Part shown: one piece after another, positions 41,875 to 51,186 of the stretch
Layout of the letters: each line of letters begins with the position of its first letter
Numbering within the stretch: position 1 is the first letter of the stretch
NCBI RefSeq assembly: GCF_023278185.1
Contig: NZ_CP066356.1
Span: 3,588,001 to 3,652,000, forward strand
DNA from: Bradyrhizobium elkanii USDA 76
Lineage (GTDB): Bacteria; Pseudomonadota; Alphaproteobacteria; Rhizobiales; Xanthobacteraceae
Direction of reading: 5' to 3'
DNA: 64,000 bases
Notes under the pieces: model-generated
Told to the model about the DNA's origin: nothing
The model's database searches: none
The model's input: the letters and a program-made list of their open reading frames with translations, nothing else
Made by a program: the position numbers and the translations under genes

Positions 41875-42253
41875 CTTGATCTGCGTCGATCCGGCGCGAG
41901 TACATGAATTTTGGCCGTTCGCTTCAGGACTGATCAAGACTGCAATCGAGCGAACCGGCTTGAGTGCGTTTGAAGATATCGAGAAGCAAGTTCTGGCCGG
42001 TGAGCAGCTTCTTTGGCTTGCGTGGTCTGAGCAGATCGAGGCCGCCGCGACAACGCATTTATCGCGTGGCGTATGCACGTTGACGGCGTGCAGCGGCCAT
42101 CAGCGGGAGCGCTGGCTGCCGTTGTTCGCGACGATCGAGAAATACGCAAAGGACGAGGGTTGTTCAACCTTGCGCCTGTACGGGCGCAAGGGATGGGAAC
42201 GAGTGCTTGACGGATATCGAGTCGAGCATGTGATACTGGAGAAAGGCCTTTAA
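41858..42253 (+). CDS. Phage GNAT-like protein
   Basis: 131 aa. AGEQLLWLAWSEQIEAAATT then RWLPLFATIEKYAKDEGCST and LYGRKGWERVLDGYRVEHVIL, the C-terminal half of a GNAT fold. Often found in phage tail regions; role not known. Confidence 0.65.
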   Translation: MPSSVDLICVDPARVHEFWPFASGLIKTAIERTGLSAFEDIEKQVLAGEQLLWLAWSEQIEAAATTHLSRGVCTLTACSGHQRERWLPLFATIEKYAKDEGCSTLRLYGRKGWERVLDGYRVEHVILEKGL

Positions 42254-43357
42254 ATGGGCGGCACGTCGAAATCCGAAACCACGCAGAGCTCCACAACGGC
42301 GCCATGGCAGCCGACGCAGGGCTTGCTGAGCAATATCATTGGACAGCTCAATAGCGCGACCGGCAACACCGGACTTACGGGTGCTCAGAATAATGCGCTT
42401 GGGACGATCGAGAACAACTCCAATGCGATCTCGGCGCAGTTCGGCCCTCAAGCGTCGAACTATGCTCAATCGCTCTTCAATGGCGGTGGCGCGCTTAATC
42501 AAGCCGGCAACATCAATCAAAATTATCAGAACTACGTGAATGCGACGCAGCCGCTTGCCTCCAACACAAATTACAATCCTTATTCGACGCCGGGATTTAG
42601 TGATGCCGTCAACACGTTGACGAACGATATCACAAACAATGTGAATGGGCAGTTTGCGGCGTCAGGCCGAGATATGTCCGGCGCAAACTCGCAGGCGCTT
42701 GCTCGTGGCATCGCTCAAGGCGTGGCGCCACTCATTCAGCAGCAATACAATCAGAACGTAGCCAACCAGCAGAATGCTGCGAATGCGCTCTACGGTGCAG
42801 GGAATACGAACTCTGGTCTGCTGGCCGGTCTGCAACAGCAGTACCTGACGAACCAAGGCAATGGAGTGGCTGCGGCTTCGAGTGCTGGCGATCTTCAGAA
42901 CGCCGGGGCTACCAATACACTAGCCGCCGAAGCCCAAAAGTACGGCATTCCGCTTCAAAATCTCGGCCTTCTATCGCAGATCGGTATCCCGATTGCGGGC
43001 CTAGGGTCTCAGTCGAGCGGACAAAGCACCACGACGAACCAGATGTCAGGCGCCCAGCAGTTCGGAACGATTGCTGGCGGCTTGGGCTCGTTGTTCGGTG
43101 GAGGTGGCGGTTCGACGGTTGGGAACATCTTCAAACTGATCTCGGACCGCAATGCCAAAGAAGACATTGCCCAGGTCGGCACGCTGTTCGACGGAACGCC
43201 AGTCTATCGCTATCGATACAAGGGGCAGCCGGCATTCCAGATCGGGCTCATGGCGCAGGATGTCGAGAAGACGACGCCTGAGGCTGTCGGACGCATCGGT
43301 GCGTACAAGGCCGTCGATTATAAACTCGCAACAGACAAGGCTCTGGAGGTCGCTTAA
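42254..43357 (+). CDS. Putative ejection/tail protein with S74-like C terminus
   Basis: 367 aa, very rich in Asn, Gln, Ala and Gly, as in internal ejection proteins. The C terminus has LISDRNAKEDIAQVG and GLMAQDVEKTTPEAVG, a shortened S74-type chaperone motif. It thus joins an ejection-like body to an S74-like end. Confidence 0.72.
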   Translation: MGGTSKSETTQSSTTAPWQPTQGLLSNIIGQLNSATGNTGLTGAQNNALGTIENNSNAISAQFGPQASNYAQSLFNGGGALNQAGNINQNYQNYVNATQPLASNTNYNPYSTPGFSDAVNTLTNDITNNVNGQFAASGRDMSGANSQALARGIAQGVAPLIQQQYNQNVANQQNAANALYGAGNTNSGLLAGLQQQYLTNQGNGVAAASSAGDLQNAGATNTLAAEAQKYGIPLQNLGLLSQIGIPIAGLGSQSSGQSTTTNQMSGAQQFGTIAGGLGSLFGGGGGSTVGNIFKLISDRNAKEDIAQVGTLFDGTPVYRYRYKGQPAFQIGLMAQDVEKTTPEAVGRIGAYKAVDYKLATDKALEVA

Positions 43358-44848
43358 GTGGCTGGGCTTCTGGACTACATCTTCGATCCGTCCGCATATA
43401 GTGGCAATCAGGGACTTTTGTCTCGGCTGTCAGCAAATATCGCGCCGATTGCTCCATCAAGCGGCTTTCCGCAGCAGGACACCCCGGCGCAGGCCCCGAA
43501 CATGGGGATCGGCGGATATCAGATGCCGCGCATTGGGGCTGCGGATCTCTATCAGCCTGCTCAGATGTCTTTGCCGCCCAATGCGCAGCCTACGCAAGGG
43601 CAGCTACCGCAACAGGCTCCTCAGGAGCCGTCGCCTCAGATGACGCTTCCGCCAGCGTTAGGAGGGCAGGCGGGTGGAAATTTCCTCGATCGCCTTAGTC
43701 AGGGCTTTCAGAGCATCGGCAATGGCGGCTCGATCCTTGGCGCGATCACTGGAAATCGCACTGACCCGCAGAGCATTGCTCAACAAAATCTCGGCGCGCA
43801 GTTTCAGGCTGTCTTCCAAACGTTGCGGTCATCGGGCATTTCGCCGCAAGAGGCGGGATCGAAGGCCATGCTTGCCGTAATGAATCCCGAGGCCGGCAAA
43901 ACGATCCTCCAGGAAGCGCTCACGAACCGCGAGAAGTTCCAGAAGGTTGGGCAAGACCCCGTGACTGGCGTTGATCAGTATGGTTTCGTCAACGAGCGCG
44001 AGCAGACCATCAACGGAAAGCCGCTTGGCGCGCTTGGCACCGCGCAGAACACAAATTCTCTCGGCGATACCAGCCTGACTGGTGAACCATATCTGCAGAG
44101 CCTTCCAGAAAACATCCGGTCGCAGGTTAAGGCCATTGTCGAAGGCCGCATGCAGCCGCCGAGCGGGTTTGCGTTGAAGTCGCCGCAGATCCAGGCCTTG
44201 ATGCGCGCGGCTGCCCAATACGAACCTGGCTTTGATCTGACGAAGTGGGGTTCTCGAGCCGCGACCGCCAAAGACTTCGCGTCAGGGCAGGCGGCCAAGA
44301 ATGTCACGTCGCTCAATACGGTTGTCGGCCATCTTGCCGATCTGAAGGAGAAGGCCGACGCGCTGGACAACTACTCGATTCCGACCGTCAACTCGGTGAA
44401 GAACGTCTTTAACTCCGAAACCGGTGATCCGCGGGTAAACAACTTCAATCTGGCCCGGAATGCCGTTGCGGATGAGCTCGCCAAGGTCTTCAAGGGATCT
44501 GGCATTTCCGACCATGAAATCGCGCAGTGGAAGGGCACGCTCAACGCCTCACAGTCGCCTGAACAGCTGAAGGGGGCCGTCAAGACTGCTATCGGTCTGA
44601 TGGAATCTCGCCTCTATGCCCTGAACGATCAGCGCGACCGCGGCATGAACACCTCCAGTCAGCCGCGTGACCTCCTGACCGACAAGTCAAAGGCCGCACT
44701 CGCCAAGATCGAGGAGTGGGCAAACGGAGACACGAAAGCCGAAAGCAAGCCTTCTGCTGGTGCTCCTAAGGTTGGTGACGTGCAGCAAGGTTATCGCTTC
44801 AAAGGTGGAAATCCAGCTGACCGTAACAGCTGGGAGCGTGTAAACTGA
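43358..44848 (+). CDS. Putative DNA ejection protein (496 aa)
   Basis: 496 aa from GTG. Pro/Gln-rich N terminus, helical middle (AQYEPGFDLTKWGSRAATAKDFASG, then TVVGHLADLKEKADAL). This is the character of internal virion proteins ejected with the DNA; the C-terminal end is Lys/Ser-rich. Confidence 0.72.
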   Translation: MAGLLDYIFDPSAYSGNQGLLSRLSANIAPIAPSSGFPQQDTPAQAPNMGIGGYQMPRIGAADLYQPAQMSLPPNAQPTQGQLPQQAPQEPSPQMTLPPALGGQAGGNFLDRLSQGFQSIGNGGSILGAITGNRTDPQSIAQQNLGAQFQAVFQTLRSSGISPQEAGSKAMLAVMNPEAGKTILQEALTNREKFQKVGQDPVTGVDQYGFVNEREQTINGKPLGALGTAQNTNSLGDTSLTGEPYLQSLPENIRSQVKAIVEGRMQPPSGFALKSPQIQALMRAAAQYEPGFDLTKWGSRAATAKDFASGQAAKNVTSLNTVVGHLADLKEKADALDNYSIPTVNSVKNVFNSETGDPRVNNFNLARNAVADELAKVFKGSGISDHEIAQWKGTLNASQSPEQLKGAVKTAIGLMESRLYALNDQRDRGMNTSSQPRDLLTDKSKAALAKIEEWANGDTKAESKPSAGAPKVGDVQQGYRFKGGNPADRNSWERVN

Positions 44849-46533
44849 TGGCTGGTCCTTGGGAGCAATACGCTCAAGCCGATAGCGGGCCATGGCAGAA
44901 CTACGCGCCTGATGTCTCTACGGGCGAGGATATCGCCAAGAGCGCCGGATCCGGCCTCGCCAATGCAGCGGCCGGGACAATCGGCGCAGTCGGCGATGTG
45001 CGCAGCGTGCTAGGAGGTGCCGTCGATTATGCCGGTTCAAAACTCGGCTTTGATCCTTCGACGGTCAAGAACGTGGCAAATGCCGCGAGCTATGCTCTGC
45101 CGGGCGGCCGATTGCTTGCAAACGCGCCGACTTCGCAAGATGTCCTGAATACTGTCAAGGACAACGATCCGAGCAATCTTGCATTCTATGATCCGAAAAC
45201 GCTTGCTGGTGCATATACCAAAACGGGCGCGGAATTTCTCCCGGGGATGCTGGCTGGCGGTGAAGGAGGGCTTGGAGCTCGTTTCGTCCGAAATGTGGCG
45301 CTCCCAGCGATTGGTAGCGAAACTGCCGGGCAGTTGACAAAAGGAACCGCCGCTGAGCCGTATGCGCGGGTCGCTGGCGCATTGTTATCGCCCAGCATTG
45401 AAGGTGCCGCGCGCCGCGTGGTTACGCCGTTGCCGGCATCCGCTGAACGTCAGGCACTGGCTGAAACCCTTCGCAATGAAGGGGTCCCGCTCACCGCAGG
45501 GCAATCGTCCGGCAGCAGGCCGCTGCAATGGATGGAAAGCGCTCTTGGCGATACTCCTGGCTCCGGTGGAGCGGCAGCCCGCGTCATGGAGAACCAAGCC
45601 GAGAATTTCACGGCCGCTGCCCTGCGGCGCGCGGGCATTGATGCCAACCGCGCCACGCCTGAGGTCATCGATAATGCCTTTGCGCGCATCGGTGGCGATA
45701 TTGAAGGTGTCGGGCGCCGCAATAACGTCTTGCCTACGGCTGCCTTCAACAATGAGTTGGGACGCGTCGAACGCAACTATAATAATCTTGTCAGCGCATC
45801 CAATCGCGCACCTGTCGTCGCCAACACCATCGACGATCTCCGCGGAATGATAGCTGCGGGCCGAATTGATGGGCCGCAGTTCAACGCCATCACCTCGCGC
45901 TTGGCTACGCAGGCGCGTGGATCGACGAACGATCCTCATTTGCAGGCAGCACTTCAGGGCATTCGAACGGCTCTCGATAATGCGATGGAGCGCACGCTTT
46001 TCCGCACAGGAAACCAGCAGGATATGCAAATCCTGCGGAATGCTCGCCGAGAATATCGAAATCTGTTGGTACTTGAGCGTGCAGCTACAGGAGCCGGATC
46101 CGGGGCGGCTGAAGGTCTGATTTCGCCATCACAGCTCCGCAACGCGGTCGTTCAGCAGAACCGTCGTGCATATGCTCGAGGTAACGGTGATTTCGCTGAT
46201 CTCGCCCGAGCTGGTGAAGCACTCTTGAAGCCATTGCCTCAATCAGGCACGTCGCCGCGCCACAACGTCACGCATATGCTGCAGACGATCGGCGCAATCG
46301 TTGGGGGAAGTTCTGGCGCTGCCGGCGGTCCTGGCGGTGCGGCTGCCGGCGCTTTGGCTGGATTGGCGGCTCCAGCAGTTGCTGGCCGCGCACTGCTCTC
46401 ACGTCCCGTACAGGCCTATCTCGGCAATCAGGTGCTTGCGGCGCAGCCCCGCGGCCAGATTGCCAATCGGGCTCTCTCAAATGCGCTTCTGGCTAGCGCG
46501 GCGTTCCGCCCGCTTATGCTGCCAAGTCCGTAA
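44848..46533 (+). CDS. Putative DNA ejection protein (561 aa)
   Basis: 561 aa. WEQYAQADSGPWQNYAPD at the start is a short repeat typical of ejection proteins; there are Ala/Gly-rich hydrophobic stretches (about 131-150, 480-510) that could insert in membranes, and a long helical core with coiled segments. Ejected with the DNA to form a transperiplasmic channel. Confidence 0.72.
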   Translation: MAGPWEQYAQADSGPWQNYAPDVSTGEDIAKSAGSGLANAAAGTIGAVGDVRSVLGGAVDYAGSKLGFDPSTVKNVANAASYALPGGRLLANAPTSQDVLNTVKDNDPSNLAFYDPKTLAGAYTKTGAEFLPGMLAGGEGGLGARFVRNVALPAIGSETAGQLTKGTAAEPYARVAGALLSPSIEGAARRVVTPLPASAERQALAETLRNEGVPLTAGQSSGSRPLQWMESALGDTPGSGGAAARVMENQAENFTAAALRRAGIDANRATPEVIDNAFARIGGDIEGVGRRNNVLPTAAFNNELGRVERNYNNLVSASNRAPVVANTIDDLRGMIAAGRIDGPQFNAITSRLATQARGSTNDPHLQAALQGIRTALDNAMERTLFRTGNQQDMQILRNARREYRNLLVLERAATGAGSGAAEGLISPSQLRNAVVQQNRRAYARGNGDFADLARAGEALLKPLPQSGTSPRHNVTHMLQTIGAIVGGSSGAAGGPGGAAAGALAGLAAPAVAGRALLSRPVQAYLGNQVLAAQPRGQIANRALSNALLASAAFRPLMLPSP

Positions 46534-46671
46534 TTCATTGAACATGCCTGTCACGACCAACGCCGCGATGAATCCAATCATCGAGGCGAGATAGGTGTTT
46601 GGCGTCCATTTCCAATGGATGTTCGACGCGACGACAGCAAACACAATCAGTCCTTGAAGCAAAAACCACAT
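46477..46671 (-). CDS. Small membrane protein, antisense moron candidate
   Basis: 64 aa. Two hydrophobic segments (MWFLLQGLIVFAVVA and ASMIGFIAALVVTGMF) with a basic tail. Its end overlaps the ejection gene, and it is the only minus-strand gene in the late block. Possibly a lysogenically expressed moron. Confidence 0.55.
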   Translation of the reverse strand: MWFLLQGLIVFAVVASNIHWKWTPNTYLASMIGFIAALVVTGMFNELRTWQHKRAERRASQKRI

Positions 46672-46741
46672 GGCCTTAGACCCGATTCACTTTTTGCAGA
46701 TCAATGCTAGAATCCAGAAGTTCATATGATTTGGGGAAACG

Positions 46742-47149
46742 ATGGCACTTTCTGAAAAACGAAGAGAATGGCAGCGAGAATACTTTGCCAAAAGACGAGC
46801 GACCGATCCGGATTTTAAGTCGCGTCAAGCTGCATCCCGCAAGCGCTATAGAGAGCGGCTGAAAGCTAGTGGGGAGATGAAGCGTAGAAAGGCAGAGGAG
46901 CATATTCGCTACACGTATGGTCTCGCCAAAGAAGAGTACGAAGCAATGGTGAAACGCCAAAATGGCTGCTGCGCCATCTGTGGCGACTGTCCGGACAAAC
47001 TTGTCGTTGATCACAATCATGGATGCGGCACCGTTAGAGGGCTGCTGTGCTCCAACTGTAACACAGGCATCGGCATGTTTAGGGACAGCACGTCTTTTCT
47101 TCTGAGCGCCATCAAATATCTCGGTGATCGGAAAGATCATGGCAACTAG
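46742..47149 (+). CDS. Recombination endonuclease VII-like HNH protein
   Basis: 135 aa. CCAICGDCPDKLVVDHNHGCGTVRGLLCSNCNTGIGMF is the endonuclease VII fold: zinc site CxxC/CxxC and DHNH. The N terminus is basic and helical. It may be a late junction-resolving enzyme, or a homing-type insertion. Confidence 0.88.
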   Translation: MALSEKRREWQREYFAKRRATDPDFKSRQAASRKRYRERLKASGEMKRRKAEEHIRYTYGLAKEEYEAMVKRQNGCCAICGDCPDKLVVDHNHGCGTVRGLLCSNCNTGIGMFRDSTSFLLSAIKYLGDRKDHGN

Positions 47150-47831
47150 CAGTCTAGACCAATCGTACATCGATGCGATCAAGGGCTCTGAAGGGTATTC
47201 GCCTCAATCCAACTGGGATTACAAACAATACAGTTCCGGCTATGGCACGAAAGCCCAGCCGGGCGACGAAAACATTCCTCCGGATCAGCGACAGGCAGTC
47301 TACGAGCAGCGGTTTCAGGACGAGATCGGGAAAGCCGCTGCCAGCGTAGACGCCTTCAATCCGAACCTTCCTCCGGGTGTCCGGGCTGCGCTGACCTCCC
47401 TTACATATAACGCCGGGCCCGGTTGGCAACAATCCGGCCTCGGACAGGCCGTCAAGGCTGGGGATTGGGACAAAGCCCAGAGCATCTTCCTCCAGTACAA
47501 CCATGCCGGCGGAAACGTCGATCCGGGACTCACAGCGAGGCGTCAGCGAGAGGCGGCGTGGTTTGGTGGGCAACCAGCCGCCCAGCCGCAAGCCGCACCA
47601 GTGACTCCCGCAACGGCTCCTAGTGCCCCTCTGAACATTGCACCGCAACAACCACCGGTCTTTGCACAGGTCCCGCAGGCCGCTCCACAGGGAGACGCCG
47701 GGATGGCTGCTCAGGCACCGGCGTTCCAGCCTCCTCAGGCTGCTCAAATCTTCTACGCCCAGCGTCGAAGCCCTGACCTGTCAAAGCTCCGCGCATCGCT
47801 CGCGCAAGCCCCGATCTTCTCAAGAGGATAA
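47139..47831 (+). CDS. Virion-associated GH24-like lysozyme
   Basis: 230 aa from ATG 47139. IKGSEGYSPQSNWDYKQYSS then GYGTKAQPGDE: catalytic Glu and the GYGT segment of T4-type lysozymes; TYNAGPGWQQSGL and RRQREAAWF follow. The Pro/Gln-rich C-terminal 80 residues are not in the family. Position between ejection and tail genes suggests peptidoglycan opening at entry. Confidence 0.83.
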   Translation: MATSSLDQSYIDAIKGSEGYSPQSNWDYKQYSSGYGTKAQPGDENIPPDQRQAVYEQRFQDEIGKAAASVDAFNPNLPPGVRAALTSLTYNAGPGWQQSGLGQAVKAGDWDKAQSIFLQYNHAGGNVDPGLTARRQREAAWFGGQPAAQPQAAPVTPATAPSAPLNIAPQQPPVFAQVPQAAPQGDAGMAAQAPAFQPPQAAQIFYAQRRSPDLSKLRASLAQAPIFSRG

Positions 47832-47837
47832 TCCCGC

Positions 47838-48818
47838 ATGACTGGAGTTTTCAGTTGGTCGCAAACCGCGTCCAACAACGCTAATGCTGACCCTTCAGTT
47901 AACTGGGCTGAGGGGATGGCCCCCTCGGCCGTGAACGACAGTGCGCGCGCCATGATGGCTTCCACCGCAAAATGGCGGGACGACATTTCAGGCGCAATCG
48001 TCACGTCGGGGACCAGCACCCTCTATTCGGTCTCATCCAACCAAGGCTTTACGTCCTTGGCGGCGATGAATGGTCAAATCGTCGCCTTTACTCCGCATGT
48101 CACGAACGCAGCCAGCCCGCAAATAAACGTTGACGGCCTAGGGGCTGTATTCTTGCGAGGATCGTCAGGGACAAATCTTGGTGCTGGTGTTCTTCTCGCC
48201 GGCACTCCTTATACCGCCGTCTATAACAGCGTGAACGGCGAATTCACGATCCACGGCTTCTTCGGTAATCCGTACAATGTGCCCGTAGGAGCAGGGATGC
48301 TGTACTTTGGCCTTACGGCGCCGAATAGCTCGTTCGCGTTTCCTGTGGGCCAGGCGATTTCCCGGACTACCTACATCACCTTGTTTGGCGTGATGGGCAC
48401 GACCTATGGAGCGGGGGATGGCAGCACGACGTTCAATCTTCCGGATCTGACAGGCCGTGTCCCTGTCATGCGAGATCCAGGCGGCATTCGCATTAGCGGC
48501 TTGACCTTCAACTCGACTGATCTTGGAGGAAGCGGCGGTCAACAGGCGATCGCGCTGAGCACCGCAAATCTGCCGCCGTATACGCCAGCTGGTTCCGTGC
48601 CGTCTGTGTCAGTTTCATCGACCGCTCAATTCACCAACAATACCGGTAATGTGAGCGTTTCCGCGGGCGGCAATCCGATCCCGATTCCTGGGGGCAATTC
48701 TACCGTTATCTCAAATGGCAGTGGCACGTTCTCCGGCACCGCGCAGGGGGGTACGAGCACACCGTTTAGCACGGTGCAGCCAAGCGTCATTTGCAACTAC
48801 GCGATGAGGATCATCTGA
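47838..48818 (+). CDS. Tail collar-domain fibre protein
   Basis: 326 aa. Phage tail collar domain: GMLYFGLTAPNSSFAFPVGQ then YGAGDGSTTFNLPDLTGRVP, ending PFSTVQPSVICNYAMRI. N-terminal 130 residues are a repetitive beta shaft. Receptor binding is likely. Confidence 0.86.
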   Translation: MTGVFSWSQTASNNANADPSVNWAEGMAPSAVNDSARAMMASTAKWRDDISGAIVTSGTSTLYSVSSNQGFTSLAAMNGQIVAFTPHVTNAASPQINVDGLGAVFLRGSSGTNLGAGVLLAGTPYTAVYNSVNGEFTIHGFFGNPYNVPVGAGMLYFGLTAPNSSFAFPVGQAISRTTYITLFGVMGTTYGAGDGSTTFNLPDLTGRVPVMRDPGGIRISGLTFNSTDLGGSGGQQAIALSTANLPPYTPAGSVPSVSVSSTAQFTNNTGNVSVSAGGNPIPIPGGNSTVISNGSGTFSGTAQGGTSTPFSTVQPSVICNYAMRII

Positions 48819-48872
48819 CTTGCGCGAGTCAACGGGAGCGAGTAGAAGCGCGATTCAGCAATTCGCGTACCC

Positions 48873-49055
48873 ATGCCCGAACGTATAAAAAAAGCCATCC
48901 TCTTCGCGTCAGTTATTGCTCTGATTGTCGGCCTGAAATGGCTTTCGGACAACTGGCACCCAAGTTTCCTAAAATCGAAACCGTATCTGATTTGCGAACC
49001 GCATGACTCAAAGTCGGTGAGCGAACCAGAATGCGTGAGGTGGAAGATACCCTAG
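48873..49055 (+). CDS. Small phage membrane protein (60 aa)
   Basis: 60 aa with one hydrophobic segment (AILFASVIALIVGLKWL) and a polar C terminus. Ends 30 bases before a terminator. Unknown. Confidence 0.5.
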   Translation: MPERIKKAILFASVIALIVGLKWLSDNWHPSFLKSKPYLICEPHDSKSVSEPECVRWKIP

Positions 49056-49084
49056 CGCAACGCATCTACGATTTTTGTCCAACA

Positions 49085-49106
49085 AGCCGCCTTCGGGCGG
49101 CTTTTT
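49085..49106 (+). terminator. Terminator before the lysis cassette
   Basis: GCCGCC (49086-49091)/GGCGGC (49096-49101) with TTCG loop and five T. Confidence 0.78.
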
Positions 49107-49121
49107 CTTTTGGGAGAATTC

Positions 49122-49715
49122 ATGAAGACATCCGACAACGGCCGGGCCTTTATCGAGGCCTTTGAGGGCAAATTCCTGCACACCTACGACGATGGCACGG
49201 GAGTCCTGACGATCGGCTATGGACATACGACCGCGGCGGGTGCTCCGAAAGTCGTGGCCGGGATGACGATCACGGATGCGCAGTGCGATCAGATTCTCGC
49301 CTCAGACCTTGGGGCCGTCGAAAAGGACGTATCCCGGATCATTAAGGTCCCGTTGAGCCAGCCGCAGTTCGATGCGCTGGTGTCGTTCCACTTCAACACG
49401 GGTGCCCTCGGTAGCGGCACTGTCGATGACAAGATCAACGCGGGGAACATCGACGGCGCGATGGCGACGCTACTCCAGTATGTCAACGCTGGCGGCAAGC
49501 CGATGAACGGCCTTATCCGGCGCCGGAAGGCGGAACGCTTGATGTTCCTGGGTCAGGTTGAGGCTTCCATGGCCTTGGCCGGCGCTCACATGGCTGCGCC
49601 TGATGGGCCGATGCCGCAGAAGCCTATTCCATCGCCAACTCCGGTTCAGCCTCCGAAAGCGGAGGAAGAGTCGTTCTGGGACAATTTCGTCCACCTGTTC
49701 GTCAAAAGGAACTGA
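49122..49715 (+). CDS. Endolysin, GH24 lysozyme
   Basis: 197 aa from ATG 49122 (GGGAG upstream). Catalytic triad of T4-type lysozyme: Glu in EAFEGKFLHTYDD, Asp, and Thr in TIGYGHT; FHFNTGALGSGT and LIRRRKAERLMF are also conserved. C-terminal Pro-rich linker and an amphipathic Phe/Trp tail. No signal peptide is evident, so release needs the downstream holin-like proteins. Confidence 0.93.
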   Translation: MKTSDNGRAFIEAFEGKFLHTYDDGTGVLTIGYGHTTAAGAPKVVAGMTITDAQCDQILASDLGAVEKDVSRIIKVPLSQPQFDALVSFHFNTGALGSGTVDDKINAGNIDGAMATLLQYVNAGGKPMNGLIRRRKAERLMFLGQVEASMALAGAHMAAPDGPMPQKPIPSPTPVQPPKAEEESFWDNFVHLFVKRN

Positions 49716-49718
49716 TCT

Positions 49719-49892
49719 ATGTCGAGCCTCTTCAGTCTTACCATCCTCGGTGATGCTCTCGTATTCGTCGGCGGTGTCGCTGTTGGCATCCTCTATGAAA
49801 CCAAGATCAAGGGATGGATTGTCGGCGCCGAAGCGTTCGCTGCATCTCTCAAGGCCAAGGCTGCGGCCATCGAGAGCGCGGTTAAGAAGTAA
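49719..49892 (+). CDS. Small phage membrane protein (57 aa)
   Basis: 57 aa: FSLTILGDALVFVGGVAVGI hydrophobic start then an Ala/Lys helix. Between endolysin and holin-like genes; its stop overlaps the next ATG. Confidence 0.6.
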   Translation: MSSLFSLTILGDALVFVGGVAVGILYETKIKGWIVGAEAFAASLKAKAAAIESAVKK

Positions 49893-50098
49893 TGCGCCCT
49901 GACATCATCGCGCCGATTGCGCGCATCCTGCTCCGCTATCTCGGCGGAGCACTAATTTCGGCTGGCTTTGCGATCAGTCCGAACACGCTTACCGATCCCG
50001 ATCTCATTCAGGTGCTCTGCTTTGTGATCGGAGGATTGTGCACGGCCATCTCTGAAAGCTTCTATGTCATTGCACGTCGCAGGGGATGGCACACATGA
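49892..50098 (+). CDS. Holin-like protein (68 aa)
   Basis: 68 aa, two hydrophobic segments (GGALISAGFAISP and LIQVLCFVIGGLCTAI), charged ends. Lysis-cassette position. Confidence 0.66.
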   Translation: MRPDIIAPIARILLRYLGGALISAGFAISPNTLTDPDLIQVLCFVIGGLCTAISESFYVIARRRGWHT

Positions 50099-50475
50099 CC
50101 TTCATTATGTCCATTCTTTCGTGGCTTGCTTCCGGCCCGCTCGATCGAATTTTCAAGACGATTGATAACAGCGTGGACAATCAAACGACGCGCGAGCAGA
50201 TCAAGGCCGATCTTGCCAAGTCCTACCTGTCTTCACAAGTCGCGATCCTGACCGGTCGGGGCTGGTGGTTTCCGCTCCTGTTCATGGTGCCGGCCGGCCT
50301 TTGGTTCGCCGCTGTATGCGTCTATTCAGTCCTGTGGTGCAAGGGATGTGCCTATCCGCAGACGTGGACGATTGCAGCACTGCCGCCTCCCTTGGACCAG
50401 TGGATGGGGGCCATCATCGGCTCATTGTTCATCGGCAAAGCCGGCGGAGAGATCATCTCACAGTTAAAGCGTTAG
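50095..50475 (+). CDS. Holin-like membrane protein (126 aa)
   Basis: 126 aa from ATG 50095 overlapping the upstream stop (ATGA). Two hydrophobic segments (WWFPLLFMVPAGLWFAAVCV and MGAIIGSLFIGKAGG), after an amphipathic N terminus. Typical of large alphaproteobacterial phage holins. Confidence 0.72.
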   Translation: MTFIMSILSWLASGPLDRIFKTIDNSVDNQTTREQIKADLAKSYLSSQVAILTGRGWWFPLLFMVPAGLWFAAVCVYSVLWCKGCAYPQTWTIAALPPPLDQWMGAIIGSLFIGKAGGEIISQLKR

Positions 50476-50531
50476 GGGCGTGGGAAGCTGGGACTGATCC
50501 TAGCAATTCGGCGGACAGCTAGGAGATTGAA

Positions 50532-50780
50532 TTGGAAATCGCGCAAGAGTTCCTGAAGGCGTGGGGGCCTCCCGGCCTCATCGCCATTGTGATGTGGGTA
50601 ATGCTGCTTAAGTCGGAAAAGCGGGAAGAGAAAAAAGACACCCGCATCCAGTTGCTCGAGAACCTGCTCACCGAAAGCTATGACGAACGTATCGCGGCGG
50701 CCGATCGTATCGCCGAAGCGATCCACGGCAATGCAACGGCGCTTATTGCCCTCGTGAACGAGATCAGAGCAAAAAGATGA
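50532..50780 (+). CDS. Rz-like single-pass membrane protein (82 aa)
   Basis: 82 aa from TTG. N-terminal membrane segment (PPGLIAIVMWVMLL) followed by a charged coiled coil. Fits an inner-membrane spanin or holin partner; no lipoprotein partner was identified. Confidence 0.6.
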   Translation: MEIAQEFLKAWGPPGLIAIVMWVMLLKSEKREEKKDTRIQLLENLLTESYDERIAAADRIAEAIHGNATALIALVNEIRAKR

Positions 50781-50959
50781 TCCAGGTATTCAACCAATTC
50801 CGCCGCGTCTGGTCCGACGATGGGCGAGGAGACAAAGACTTTTCAAGCCAGGAAAACCGCCTCCATGAGGTGCAGGCCAAGCTTGAAGAGGCAACGAAGC
50901 TTTTGCGGCAGGCGTCGGAAACACTGACCGGTCTGATCCAGACCAAGGGGCTGCATTGA
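50777..50959 (+). CDS. Lysis-region coiled-coil protein (60 aa)
   Basis: 60 aa, helical (LHEVQAKLEEATKLLRQASE), ATGA overlap upstream and TTGA overlap downstream. Unknown. Confidence 0.58.
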   Translation: MIQVFNQFRRVWSDDGRGDKDFSSQENRLHEVQAKLEEATKLLRQASETLTGLIQTKGLH

Positions 50960-51096
50960 CCGGCTCCTTTTGGTGGGTCAACTGGCTCGCAGCTTTCATG
51001 ATCGTTCTCTCCATCCTCACCATCGGCATTGCAATTCAAGAATGGTGGCTTTCACGCCATCCGACCAATCCGCCTGATCGTCTGGACAGGCGGTAG
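50956..51096 (+). CDS. Small phage membrane protein (46 aa)
   Basis: 46 aa from TTG: MTGSFWWVNWLAAFMIVLSI membrane segment and a basic tail. Overlaps the stop before it (TTGA). Last gene of the late operon. Confidence 0.5.
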   Translation: MTGSFWWVNWLAAFMIVLSILTIGIAIQEWWLSRHPTNPPDRLDRR

Positions 51097-51137
51097 CTCG
51101 GCCTGTGCTTTCAGGCCTGTTTCCCTCCCTAGACTTG

Positions 51138-51169
51138 GCCCGACGCCCTAACCGGCGTCGGGCTTTTTT
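51138..51169. terminator. Strong terminator between lysis and cargo regions
   Basis: Ten-base perfect stem GCCCGACGCC/GGCGTCGGGC, loop CTAACC, then six T. It separates the plus-strand late operon from the convergent minus-strand cargo gene at 51187. Confidence 0.9.
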
Positions 51170-51186
51170 CTATGAGAGGATAGATA

